NCBI GenBank assembly: GCA_036898135.1
Contig: CM072512.1
Location: forward strand, 22,276,234 to 22,340,233
DNA length: 64,000 nt
Direction of reading: 5' to 3'
Origin: Oncomelania hupensis
Taxonomy: Eukaryota; Mollusca; Gastropoda; Littorinimorpha; Pomatiopsidae
A model generated the notes under the pieces. It made no database searches. It saw only the letters and a list, made by a program, of their open reading frames with translations, and had not been told where the DNA came from. Positions 55,816-64,000 of the stretch are shown here, piece after piece (within the stretch, counting starts at the first letter, position 1; every line of letters starts with the position of its first letter). The position numbers were made by a program, and so were the translations under genes.

Positions 55816-56674
55816 GTTGAGGAGCCGACTGTGGACGTTGATTTAGCTGCTGCAGCTGCTCCTTCAGCTCCGCTAGTTGACTCTGTAGAGCCGCCATTCC
55901 TTGGGGGTCGGGCACCGGCGTTGCTGTCTGTTGTTGGGTTGTCACGCTGTCGCCGTCACGGTCCTCCTTCAGCCAACACTGGGCTTCCGCTCTGGCCCGC
56001 AGGTAGGAGACATCCTCTCCCCTAATAATGCGGCGGAGCTCCCGTCGAAGGTCTTGTGATTTGAGCCACTCAACGAATTTATCACGCAGCATTTTGTCAG
56101 GGATGCTGCCAACCTTTCTTGTATTGGACCGCAGGGCCAGCTGCTGAAGTTGTTGGCCGTACTGCAGCACGGTCTCTCCTGCTCCCTGCTGCCGGCTGTG
56201 GAACCTGCTTAAAGTGCTGGTGACTCCCCTCTGTTCGGCGAACGTCTCCTCCAGGACACCCAGGGCCTCCTCTGCCGTTTTCACGTCTGCCCGCTGGATG
56301 ATCTCCTGTCGGGCACAGCCGCGGAGCGATTGAAGCAGCCACTCCATAGCTGTACCCCCATTCAGCTGGCAGTGGCCCAGGATTCGCCGTGCCCCCTGTG
56401 TGAAGTCCTCAACCTCATCGCCATCCCCCGTGAAGGTTGGAAGTTTGGGGGGTGGCATCATCCACAACTTCTGCATGGTCGAAGAGGGTGCGTGGGTGGA
56501 AGAAATGTCATCTTGCGCCGCCTCTGATGTCCTCTCGTGACTGGATGGGCGATGAAGTGTGGTGTCGCCTCTGTGGGCCCCTCCCTGGATGAGGGCAGTC
56601 TCTTCGCTCTCGCTTTCCACTGGTCGGTTCCTCAGCTGCCTTGCCTTCTTATATGCCTTCCTTGGGTTTGTCAT
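55682..56674 (-). CDS. Gypsy gag
   Basis: Starts at Met 56674 (MTNPRKAYKKARQ), 331 codons. Charged N-terminus, then a retrotransposon Gag domain (LPTFTGDGDEVEDFTQGARR, WLLQSLRG, RFHSRQQGAGETVLQYGQQL), a Gln-rich coiled-coil-like stretch and one CCHC zinc knuckle (CWVCGQRGHLQRSC) near the C-terminus. The frame is open, so it is among the better-preserved genes of this nest. Gag forms the particle of the retrotransposon. Confidence 0.85.
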   Translation of the reverse strand: MTNPRKAYKKARQLRNRPVESESEETALIQGGAHRGDTTLHRPSSHERTSEAAQDDISSTHAPSSTMQKLWMMPPPKLPTFTGDGDEVEDFTQGARRILGHCQLNGGTAMEWLLQSLRGCARQEIIQRADVKTAEEALGVLEETFAEQRGVTSTLSRFHSRQQGAGETVLQYGQQLQQLALRSNTRKVGSIPDKMLRDKFVEWLKSQDLRRELRRIIRGEDVSYLRARAEAQCWLKEDRDGDSVTTQQQTATPVPDPQGMAALQSQLAELKEQLQQLNQRPQSAPQRDTRTAVCWVCGQRGHLQRSCPQRQPHVQPPRGQQSPRGQQRNC

Positions 56675-56708
56675 CTTTCTTGATCCTGCTCGCAGTGCCA
56701 AAATTTTT

Positions 56709-57280
56709 GTAGTGGTGTTGGATGTTGGAGAGAAGATGATAAAGTGATGGAGGCTAGGGTGATGAAGAATTCTCACACATTCTCTCTCTCTCTCTCTCCC
56801 CCAAGCCAGTTCGTTGATGACCGTTGAAAGTTTTATTCTCGAAGTGCATCATACTAAGAGAGCGCAACAGGCAATGCTCCATTTGTATTAGATCGTAATA
56901 AAAGTCTGTTTGTGTATTAATGCAGTGTAATTTGACCAGTCTTGTTCACTTTATCAATGCTGTTTCATTTTGGTAGCTGCATAACACGTTGTCATTATTT
57001 TATTAGTGCACCAATAAAATACATGAGTAGTAGTGGTACAAGAGTAGTACATAACGACTTATGTCTAATATGATTTTAGTTATTTTATGTTAATGGTACT
57101 TTGGAAAATGAAGATAAGGTTACGGTTTTGTATTTGGTTTGAATAAAATTGGGAACTCGTTTTTGAGGATGAATATACAGTGTTGCTTTCTCGTTCTTTT
57201 ATTTGTTACAGAAAACTATTGTAAGTGTATCATGTGTAAGTTGTTTTTTGTGTTTTTTTCCCCTCAGTTTTCATAATTTT
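56709..57280. other. Probable LTR and hAT-element interior
   Basis: Follows the Gypsy primer binding site on its 5' side, so at least part should be the Gypsy LTR. Contains a short CT repeat (56781-56799). I could not place the outer LTR boundary. Confidence 0.45.
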
Positions 57281-57667
57281 TCGAGAGGAAAAGTATGCTA
57301 TTTGACTCTTACAATAATTATCTTTTCTTTACTTTTCTCAGCAATGGAGGAAAACTATTCTTTCTGACACATAAAATAGTTTTCCATTAAATTTTCAACA
57401 TTTTCAATGGAAAACTATTCTATGTGGCAGATAGAGTAGTTTTACTCATACTATTTTACAGAAGGAAAATATTCTAAGTGGCATTTTGTTTATTTTAACA
57501 AGATAGGAATTTTTTTTTTGAGAAAAGCATTGTCAAAAACAGACCACGATCCATTTATCTCCTACATATATAGGTTTCAGACCATAACATTACTTTTTAT
57601 TGAAATAGGAAGATTTTTTGCTTCTCCTGTAAAATTTCAAAAAAGTCACTTAGAATAGTTTTCCTCT
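57281..57667. repeat. Right subterminal array of GAGGAAAACTATTC motifs
   Basis: Inverted partner of the array at 51922-52397: GAGGAAAAGTATGC, GGAGGAAAACTATTC, ATGGAAAACTATTC, and at the outside GTCACTTAGAATAGTTTTCC. Confidence 0.78.
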
Positions 57668-57675
57668 AGACCCGC

Positions 57676-57676
<1 letters not shown>

Positions 57677-57710
<34 letters not shown>

Positions 57711-57870
57711 GTATCACTTTGGTGGAAAGACTTTAAATAAATTATTATTGTATCACTTTGGTTGAAAGACTTTAAATACATTAAACAACTTCTTCTTCTT
57801 CTTCTTATTGTCCTTTATTATCATTGTTATTATTATTATTATTAATATTGTCCTCTATTCTTCTTATTCA

Positions 57871-57924
<54 letters not shown>

Positions 57925-57926
57925 GC
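57677..57926. repeat. (ATT)n tracts and a 46-bp tandem duplication
   Basis: Several ATT microsatellites; between them the unit TTGTATCACTTTGGTGGAAA is repeated once. Confidence 0.9.
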
Positions 57927-58009
57927 TGCTGCTGATGATGATGATGATTAGCATGATGATTATTAGCATGTTGACTATTATGAATATTATGGATATTCTG
58001 AATATTCTT

Positions 58010-58040
58010 CTTCCTCTTCTTTTTCTCCTTCCTCTTCTTC

Positions 58041-58082
<42 letters not shown>
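58010..58082. repeat. CTT-rich and poly-T tract
   Basis: TTCTTCTTT repeats, then about 32 T. Poly-Lys or poly-Phe frames read across it are artefacts. Confidence 0.95.
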
Positions 58083-58083
<1 letters not shown>

Positions 58084-58138
58084 TCGTCCGTGGGGGGTGC
58101 ACGTGCACCCGTTGCACCCTCTCAAGATCCGCCCTTGC

Positions 58139-58560
58139 ACTGTTACCTTGGAGATTGTTGACATCAAGTATATGCCGTCTTAGTCGTAAGCGCGGGAAGT
58201 CGATATAGACCTAGCGGGAATTCCCTACACGCGCCGTAGCTATCTAAATTTAGCTTATGCAACGTCACTTCCACATGAAAAGGCGAGAGCCCAGCGCATA
58301 CGTGCAGGAGAGAGGGGGGGGGGGGGGCCTTTTTTCGTTGAATTGGTTGCATGTACCTATTAACCAATCGTCCCCTATACGCTTAATGAGTCCGGGGACG
58401 TAAATTTTAATTTAAAAACAAACAAACAAACAAAAAAACGTCAGCCATCTTTGCGCACCGCATAGCAACTTTGGGTCGCTTAGAACGTTACAAAATAAAA
58501 ATAATCGAAGGGAGAGAAGCAATTATACAATGAGAAAGTTAGTATAAAATTATTGTAAGG
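58139..58560. other. Unassigned sequence between inverted arrays
   Basis: Contains a G run (58314-58327) and the CCCCTATACGCTTAATGAG stretch that resembles the inverse of 50.28-50.31 kb. No gene. Confidence 0.45.
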
Positions 58561-59041
58561 CGCCGACTGGAAAATAATTGGCGCGAATGCATTCTACAGG
58601 TACAATTCATTGTACGTGTTACAAAATGTATTCTATAGATATAAGTGCTCGTTGTTGCTATAAAATGAAGTGTTTACAGGTATTATAAAAGGAAGTTTTA
58701 TAGATCGTTTTTGCTATAAAATGACTTGTTTATAGATACAATGACTTGTTTATAGGTAAAAATGAATTGGTTACTATAAAATGTTTTGTTTATAAATAAA
58801 AGTTTTTTTGTGTTTAATATTTACAAACGGCGTGACGATCCGTGTATGATCTCTTGTATATCGTAAAATGTAGTCTGTAGCTATAAAAATGTTGCTTTAT
58901 AGCTATAAAAAGTGTTGTATTGCTATAGAATGTACTTTATAGGTATATAATTCATTTTATAATTATACCATATCTTTTATACAGGTAAAATGTATGTTCT
59001 ATAGATATAATGACAATAACCATTTAATTTACAAATGGCGC
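58561..59041. repeat. Right arm of the outer inverted TATAAAATG-type array
   Basis: Units such as GCTATAAAATGACTTGTTTA and TATAGGTAAAAATGAATT repeat imperfectly. The arm is the inverse of 50577-51009. Many TATAAAA strings occur, but there is no evidence of promoter use. Confidence 0.75.
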
Positions 59042-59149
59042 TTCATACTGCTAAGCATAGTTCTTAATCTAGGATTGCGGTGTTGGTAGTTTTGAACAGG
59101 GCTATGTTTAGAAAATGATTGCTGGCTTGTGTAACAAGGGAGACAAAAA

Positions 59150-59520
59150 GGTCTGCGTAAAACACACGTGATAAAGGTGGCTCGTCTAAAGAGATGGACT
59201 GGAGTTTATTGATGGCATCTTGGATAGCATGCTTAGTAGTTGCTGACCTCCGTAGAATGAGGAAATGATAGGAAAGATCTATCTCCACTTCTCTGCTGCA
59301 TTTGTGGATTTATGCCATAGATACAGATGGCCATTTCGCTGTGCTCCCAGCTCGCCAGTGTGTATCAGCTGGGTTTGGTGAAAATCAAGGGACTGATTTT
59401 CCAAAGTAGGAGAAGACTCCTGACTGAAGTTATCAGAAAAAAACAAACACATCTTCATGCGAAAAAAAAAGTAGCCTATCCACAATTTGGCTGGCTGGCA
59501 ACGGAGATGTTTAGAAAGTG
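59150..59520 (+). mobile_element. Dispersed family, uninterrupted copy
   Basis: Matches 44843-44965, 46312-46445 and 50328-50440 in order. It therefore supplies the empty sites for the TIR element at 44966-46311 and for the LINE cluster at about 46.4-50.3 kb. Confidence 0.6.
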
Positions 59521-59544
59521 ACTGCTGGCGACTTGAGTGCCGGT

Positions 59545-60492
59545 GTGACATCGTCAAAGTTCCTAGTATCTTATTTCGGCTGGGAGCATACTGATTGGTC
59601 GACGCATTACAAATTCGACGCATGCGCACAGTGCTATCGAAGTCTTAGTAAGGGTTAGGGTTACAATACAATACAATACAACTTTATTCATCCCAAAGGG
59701 CAATTACATTATAAGTTTATGAGGCAGCATAAAGAAACTAAAAAAATGTATCATAAACCATTTTTGAAAAAAAAAAACAAACAAACAAAAAAAACCACAT
59801 AAATTTAAAAAACATCACACAAGCACACACACGCGAATCAAGATCACAAGTGATATCACAAAAGTCAACAAAATTCAACAAGTTGATTAAAAAGTGCAGC
59901 CAGTACACATAGCCACTAAAGGGAGACTCTCACTATATAACAAATAAGATCCCCAAAGTGCTGAAAACTAAAAAAACTAAAAAGAGTTAGGTTTAGGGTT
60001 ACGACGCCAAAGAACATCGTAAAAAAGCCGGCCACACTTGTACTGGCGCATGCGCAAAGGCGCCCGGCTAAAGTAAAACACCTGGAACTTTGAGAAAGTG
60101 ATGTAACATCGTCAAAGTTCCGGTTTCTTATTTTAGCCGGGCGCTTTTGCGCAAGTGCCAGGTCAAGACGGGCCGGCCTTTTAACGATGTTCTTAGGCGT
60201 CGTAACCCTAACGCTAATCCTTACTAAGATTACGATAGCACTGTGCCCATGCGTCTAATTTTGTAATGCGTCGACCAATCAGAATGCGCCCAGTCAAAAT
60301 AAGATTAGGTGTAACATCGTCAAAGTTATTTTAGCCGTGCGCCTTTGCCAGGTCAAGAAGGGCCGGCCTTTTAACGATGTTCTTAGGCGTCGTAACCCTA
60401 ACGCTAATCCTTACTAAGACTACGATAGCACTGTGCCCATGCGTCTAATTTTGTAATGCGTCGACCAATCAGAATGCTCCCAGTCAAAAATA
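59545..60492. mobile_element. Foldback repeat with duplicated arm
   Basis: The segment GTAATGCGTCGACCAATCAG occurs twice on the plus strand (near 60.28 and 60.46 kb) and once inverted (near 59.59 kb). GGCCGGCCTTTTAACGATGT occurs twice, with an inverse near 60.01 kb. The right arm is thus a tandem pair of units of about 190 bp. The repeat contains GGGTTAGGGTTA-like sequence. No coding frame. Confidence 0.7.
59660..59990 (-). mobile_element. LINE or SINE 3' fragment inserted in the foldback repeat
   Basis: On the minus strand it ends GGGATGAATAAAGTTGTATT followed by TATTG repeats, a tail common to some LINEs. AGGGTTA lies on both sides. No reading frame remains. Confidence 0.5.
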
Positions 60493-60525
60493 AGATACTA
60501 CAAACTTTGAAGTTAGGGTTACGTT

Positions 60526-60889
60526 ATCCCCGTTGGGGTGCCGGGGGTTTCAGTATAAATAGTATCCCCACTTTCTGGAAATTTAGTACTTTAAATTCCC
60601 ACTGTCGCTGTCTTTCTCTTCCTGCTCTGTTCTATCAATCTGCTATACTATCTTCTTCTTCGCTTGACCAGTCACCTACCTTTTTTTCTTGAAAACTCCT
60701 TCAGGACAAGACTCCTTATTTGTGTGTGAGGTCTGTTGGATCAGCTTGGGAATATTGGACGCTTTCTGCCAGGTGGTCACTAGGGCTTCCTATGATGTTA
60801 TTATTTAGCAATGTAGGCATTTTATATGTATGTGTTTTGTTGATAATTTATAATGTTTGAATTCTATTTTGTTTTTGTAAACGGGGGTT
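60526..60889 (+). mobile_element. Short non-autonomous retroelement, copy split by a Gypsy LTR
   Basis: Starts with CCCCGTTGGGGTGCCGGGGG and TATAAATAG and follows the element at 909-1885 closely but without the hAT insert. It stops at GTAAACGGGGGTT, where the Gypsy LTR begins; the rest presumably lies beyond the window. Confidence 0.8.
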
Positions 60890-62160
60890 TGTCATCAAAA
60901 CGAAAAGTCAGTTGTTTTATTGACGCTCGGTTTTCTCGTGCCTATGTTCAATAAGTGTCCAACCATTTATGCAAGAACAATTTTGATTGGTTGCTTTTAT
61001 AATTTCCTTTATGTATTGATGTAATGGTGTAGTCACTCACACCAGAACTGTCAACTCGGAAAGACGTACATGGTTTTTTTCGTGTGCTCTGTTAGGTTAA
61101 TCCAACAGGTTAGTTTTCGATTTATATTGCTTAACTATGTACAAGTTATTATTTAATTTTGTAAGCACATTTCTTTGTATAAAGGTAAATTGTTTTGTGT
61201 TTACAAATGTATAAAGTAATTTTTATGGGGAAAACAAAAACCACCATCTTTTGACATTATCCATTTTGAAGCTATGTTGAGGACTGATAGTCAATGTGTT
61301 GATGTTGTGACTAAATATCACGAACAATATTTTTTCAGAGCTGTTAATATGTACCTGTGTGTGTACATACCTGTATAAGACTACCTACCTTGGGTGTGAG
61401 TCCTACTGAAGAAGGAGAAAACGTTCCCCAGAGGATTTCTCCAATGAATGAAATCAGGAAAATATTCATTCAAGTTTGTCACCGCAATTGGAGCACAGCG
61501 TGGATTATTATTACTTCTGTAAATTGCGTGCGTATAATCTCCAAGAAGATTATCTGTGGAATTCGTATTTATAATCTCCAAGAAGATTATCTGTGTTTCG
61601 AGTGTATAATATAATCTCCAAGAAGATTATCTGCCTCTGCTGAGTGATATAACCTCCCGGAAGATTATGGTTGTGAATTATTTACGTTTTGAGAAAAGGA
61701 TCTCCAAGTGGATTAATTAACGGAGGTGGTTGTGCTTTATCTCTCACTCTGTGTTGAGATCGCTATTGGATTATCTAATCGTTGTGGTGGATATATATGT
61801 TGTGTGAATATCATTGACAGTGGTGTTGGCATTCAGTGAACTATTGGATTACTTTCTTTCATTTCATTGGATTCATGTTGTGCGTTGTGGACTACATTGA
61901 CGTCAACACTCATTCATTCTTTCGTAACATTATTCTGAATTGTCATTGTTATTTTGTTTGTTAAATATTAATTTGTTGTTCGCTGATGGGATTTGTTTAT
62001 ATAAACGTTGAAAACTTATTTCCTACGTGTGGCCTACATTGTTCTCTGTGTATGTCTTGTGTGTATATATACATGTAAAACGGTGAACACGCATTCTGAC
62101 TGTCTATAAACTTTATTGTTCAGTTTGCTTAGTATAAATAAACAATTCCTGTCCGTGACA
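60890..62160 (+). repeat. 5' LTR of a Ty3/Gypsy retrotransposon
   Basis: It begins TGTCA and ends TGACA, a 5-bp inverted repeat typical of LTR ends. The left boundary falls exactly where the host retroelement breaks off. AATAAA lies near the end (62137) and a primer-binding-site-like TGGTGACCCTGACAAACG follows at 62164. It is 1271 bp long. Its middle holds repeated palindromic ATAATCTCCAAGAAGATTAT motifs. LTRs carry promoter and polyadenylation signals. The 3' LTR is outside the window. Confidence 0.75.
61530..61720 (+). promoter_or_regulatory. Repeated palindromic motif in the LTR
   Basis: ATAATCTCCAAGAAGATTAT, in which ATAATC and GATTAT are inverted, occurs three times closely spaced, with two weaker versions (ATAACCTCCCGGAAGATTAT and AGGATCTCCAAGTGGATTAA). 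The position upstream of the LTR poly(A) signal suggests a U3 enhancer. Function inferred. Confidence 0.45.
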
Positions 62161-62163
62161 ATT

Positions 62164-62181
62164 TGGTGACCCTGACAAACG
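62164..62181 (+). other. Primer binding site
   Basis: TGGTGACCCTGACAAACG starts three bases after the LTR end. TGG at this position is the hallmark of pairing with a tRNA CCA end. Confidence 0.7.
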
Positions 62182-62541
62182 TTTTGTATTTGATTGTTTG
62201 AACATTAGACAAATATTGACATTGTTTTTGTCTTTGATTGTATCTGGTTTGCTTGTTGACATTTTCTGCACGTGGTATACGCTTTACTATAACTCGGAAG
62301 CCTACGTAGTTCATTCATGTTGTTAGGGGATTCCCCTGGAGTATTTGCTTAGTGCAATGAATTGACTAGCGTAAAGTAGGCCTTGATCTATATTGCTTCA
62401 TTATTTCACTACATTTGTTGCGATTTGTTACATTTGTTTCACTACATTAAAGTGTCATTATAATCTATTTTGTATTATTGATTTGTATTACTGATGGTTA
62501 GCAGTTGTATTTCCTGTTGTGTGCCTTTTGTATTTTGAAAT

Positions 62542-64000
62542 ATGGCTGATAGTGATTTCAAACGCTACCTTGATCAGGGTAAAATGCTTGGTTTATCTGA
62601 TGATAAACTACAAAGTTATATTGATACTTGTTATGAGCGTGAGGAGAGGGCTCAGGCCCGAGCTCTTAAGCAATTAGAGCTTGACGAAGCTGAGAAAAAA
62701 CGCAATTATGAAGTGGTACAGGAAAAAGTGAGATTAGACCATGAAGTTGAAAGAGAAAGGATGAGACTGGACGCTGAGACTAAAAAAGCTGAAATTGATG
62801 CTCAAGCCAGACGATATGAAGTAGACCATGGAGTTGAACATCAGGTTCGCCCGACTAATGGGGCAGACTCGCTTCCCAAGTCTTATTTTCCCAAACTTCC
62901 CACTTTCAAAGAGGATAGGGATGATATAGACTCTTTCCTTTTCCGATTTGAAACTCATGCAACCTCATTGGGTTGGAAAAAGGATCTATGGTCTGTTTAT
63001 TTGGCTGCAGTATTGGATGGGTCGGCTCTGTCTCTCTACCACTCGCTTTCAGCTAACGGCACTGTAGCCTATGATATACTCAAAGAGCATTTATTAAAGA
63101 AATTCCAATGTTCTTCTGAGGGTTTCAGGGAAAAGTTGCGAAATGTTAGGCCAGAAACGGGTGAATCTTTCTTGTCTTTTGGCACAAGACTGCGTCATTT
63201 TTTGGATAGGTGGATTGAACTTTCAGAGATTGGTCATACTTTTGATGGAATGATAGACCTGATTGTTTGTGAACAAATTTTACAGAGCGTGTCAAAAGAT
63301 CTGGCAGTGTTTTTGCGGGAACGTAACTTGAAGAGTGCCAAAGATATGATTGATCATGCAGAAAGTTATCGAATGGCTCATCCCACAAAATCTCTAGCAC
63401 GTAGAAGTGATAGCAATATGTTTTCTTCTGCCACTGGTCTTGCTCAAAACCGTTCATTTCGTGGTTCGAACCAACAGCACAATCGTGGTGCTATTCAGAG
63501 AAACAATTCGAACACACAAAATATACACAATCAACCCATAACCGAGAACGTACCTGGTACTGCTCCTACGGCGGGTTCGAATCCGAACAGAAATCAGAGA
63601 GGGTTTCGCAGCAACTACCGGAATCATGGTTACCGTTATCGAGGATTTGGTCGTGGACACGGCAATGCGACCCAGCAGACAAATGCAGGTCAATCACAAA
63701 CTGATAGTGTGAATAACAATGTACCGCGTCTGGGTGTGAAGTGTTATAACTGCGGTGGGAAAAATCACTACGCTAAACAGTGTCCTTCACCATTAGACTC
63801 GGCTAGTGTTGCGTTGTCTTCGAACTGTTCTGGCACAGATGAGACCCAAGTGTTGTGTTCGGTCCGAACCCAGCATGCTGCTTTACCATTGTCCCCTGGT
63901 CTAGTTAATGGACATGAAGTTAGTGTACTTAGAGATACGGGCGCTACTACCGCTGGTGTACGTAAGCAGTTAGTTAGCGATGACCAGTACACAGATGAGA
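62542..64000 (+). CDS. Gypsy gag-protease with a SCAN-like domain, runs off the window
   Basis: Open from Met 62542 to the window end (486 codons, no stop). Residues about 20-95 are highly charged (EREERAQARAL, EKVRLDHEVERERMRLD), likely coiled coil. LPKLPTFKEDRDDIDSFLFR opens the capsid region. Residues about 193-273 (FREKLRNVRPETGES, FLDRWIEL, VCEQILQSVSKDL, AKDMIDHAESY) match the SCAN-domain pattern. An Arg/Gly/Asn-rich stretch and a CCHC knuckle (CYNCGGKNHYAKQC, residues 401-414) follow, then a protease DTG at 465-467 (LRDTGATT). Gag and protease share one frame. The intact frame and preserved LTR ends suggest a young, perhaps active element of the Gmr1-like Gypsy kind. Confidence 0.9.
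   Translation, partial: MADSDFKRYLDQGKMLGLSDDKLQSYIDTCYEREERAQARALKQLELDEAEKKRNYEVVQEKVRLDHEVERERMRLDAETKKAEIDAQARRYEVDHGVEHQVRPTNGADSLPKSYFPKLPTFKEDRDDIDSFLFRFETHATSLGWKKDLWSVYLAAVLDGSALSLYHSLSANGTVAYDILKEHLLKKFQCSSEGFREKLRNVRPETGESFLSFGTRLRHFLDRWIELSEIGHTFDGMIDLIVCEQILQSVSKDLAVFLRERNLKSAKDMIDHAESYRMAHPTKSLARRSDSNMFSSATGLAQNRSFRGSNQQHNRGAIQRNNSNTQNIHNQPITENVPGTAPTAGSNPNRNQRGFRSNYRNHGYRYRGFGRGHGNATQQTNAGQSQTDSVNNNVPRLGVKCYNCGGKNHYAKQCPSPLDSASVALSSNCSGTDETQVLCSVRTQHAALPLSPGLVNGHEVSVLRDTGATTAGVRKQLVSDDQYTDE

Larger units (their letters stand above)
52965..56708 (-). mobile_element. Ty3/Gypsy retrotransposon, 5' part, interrupted by an L2 LINE
   Basis: Minus-strand order: primer binding site (TGGCACTGCGAGCAGGAT at 56700-56683), gag, protease, start of reverse transcriptase. 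The rest of pol and the 3' LTR are missing: sequence stops within the reverse transcriptase at FQRLMQT, at the palindrome. The right-hand LTR would lie beyond 56708, where sequence ends CTACA. The L2 insertion occupies 53541-54881. Confidence 0.85.
51309..58138. mobile_element. hAT-like element (6.8 kb including nested insertions)
   Basis: The ends are ACAAGGGCGGATC on the left and the inverse of GCAAGGGCGGATC on the right, each followed inward by GGGTGCAC and a T/A-rich run. ACTGTTTA (51301-51308) and ACTGTTAC (58139-58146) are a plausible diverged 8-bp target duplication. Just inside lie inverted arrays of GAGGAAAACTATTCTAA. About 4 kb of the interior is an inserted Gypsy element. No transposase catalytic domain was recognised; a short exon-like stretch remains at 52.47-52.61 kb. 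Confidence 0.6.

Noticed and set aside
55480..56025. 181-codon plus-strand frame and other plus-strand frames around it
   Set aside because: Antisense shadow of the Gypsy gag and protease, with residues typical of a C/G-rich reverse frame.
57824..58183. Open frames rich in Ile, Asn or Lys
   Set aside because: Translation of ATT, CTT and poly-T tracts; no protein is implied.
59640..60500. Telomere-like GGGTTAGGGTTA
   Set aside because: Only isolated units inside a foldback repeat; not a telomeric array.
61530..61720. CRISPR-like array
   Set aside because: Repeats of about 20 bp without uniform spacers, in a eukaryotic LTR, with no cas genes.

Overview
This is eukaryotic DNA from an invertebrate nuclear genome. 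It has long AT-rich introns, many simple repeats and dense, nested transposons, and shows no prokaryotic gene organisation. The single cellular gene and the transposon mix (L2-, I- and RTE-type LINEs, Ty3/Gypsy with a SCAN-like Gag, hAT-like and piggyBac-like DNA elements) fit a lophotrochozoan, most likely a mollusc. The species cannot be read from the window.

About 8.0-28.2 kb, minus strand: one gene for the catalytic A subunit of calcineurin (Ser/Thr protein phosphatase 2B). I rebuilt it exon by exon from splice sites and codon phase. Thirteen constitutive exons join into a 491-residue protein that is complete from Met to stop. It has metallophosphatase motifs, a calcineurin-B-binding segment, a calmodulin-binding helix and an autoinhibitory tail. 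One intron is GC-AG. A 10.4-kb intron holds two identical 9-nt candidate microexons. Introns also carry hAT-like elements and two copies of a roughly 1-kb repeat rich in TGACCT motifs. The non-coding sequence below 8.0 kb probably includes the 3' UTR.

About 28.2-34.2 kb: transposon debris upstream of the gene. There is a long-TIR element split by a CAGTG-ended insert, a dead L2/CR1-like LINE, a second and complete copy of the long-TIR element, two piggyBac-like elements in inverted orientation, and RTE-type LINE fragments. From 34.2 to 38.3 kb there is little recognisable content: a CG-richer stretch, an AT-rich stretch and a CT microsatellite.

About 38.3-50.4 kb: RTE-type LINE copies (one split by an LTR-bearing insertion), a Gypsy RNase H fragment, an element with perfect 67-bp TIRs carrying microsatellites and a tRNA-like sequence, and a degenerate I-type LINE with RNase H, next to a short non-autonomous relative.

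About 50.5-59.1 kb: a nested set. An outer pair of inverted TATAAAATG-type arrays flanks a hAT-like element of about 6.8 kb with inverted subterminal arrays. Inside it is a Gypsy element, and inside that an L2 LINE with a 9-bp target duplication.

About 59.5-64.0 kb: a foldback repeat, a third copy of the short non-autonomous retroelement, and, inserted into it, the 5' part of an apparently young Gypsy element (LTR, primer binding site and an open gag-protease frame that runs off the window). No rRNA, intact tRNA or CRISPR was seen.
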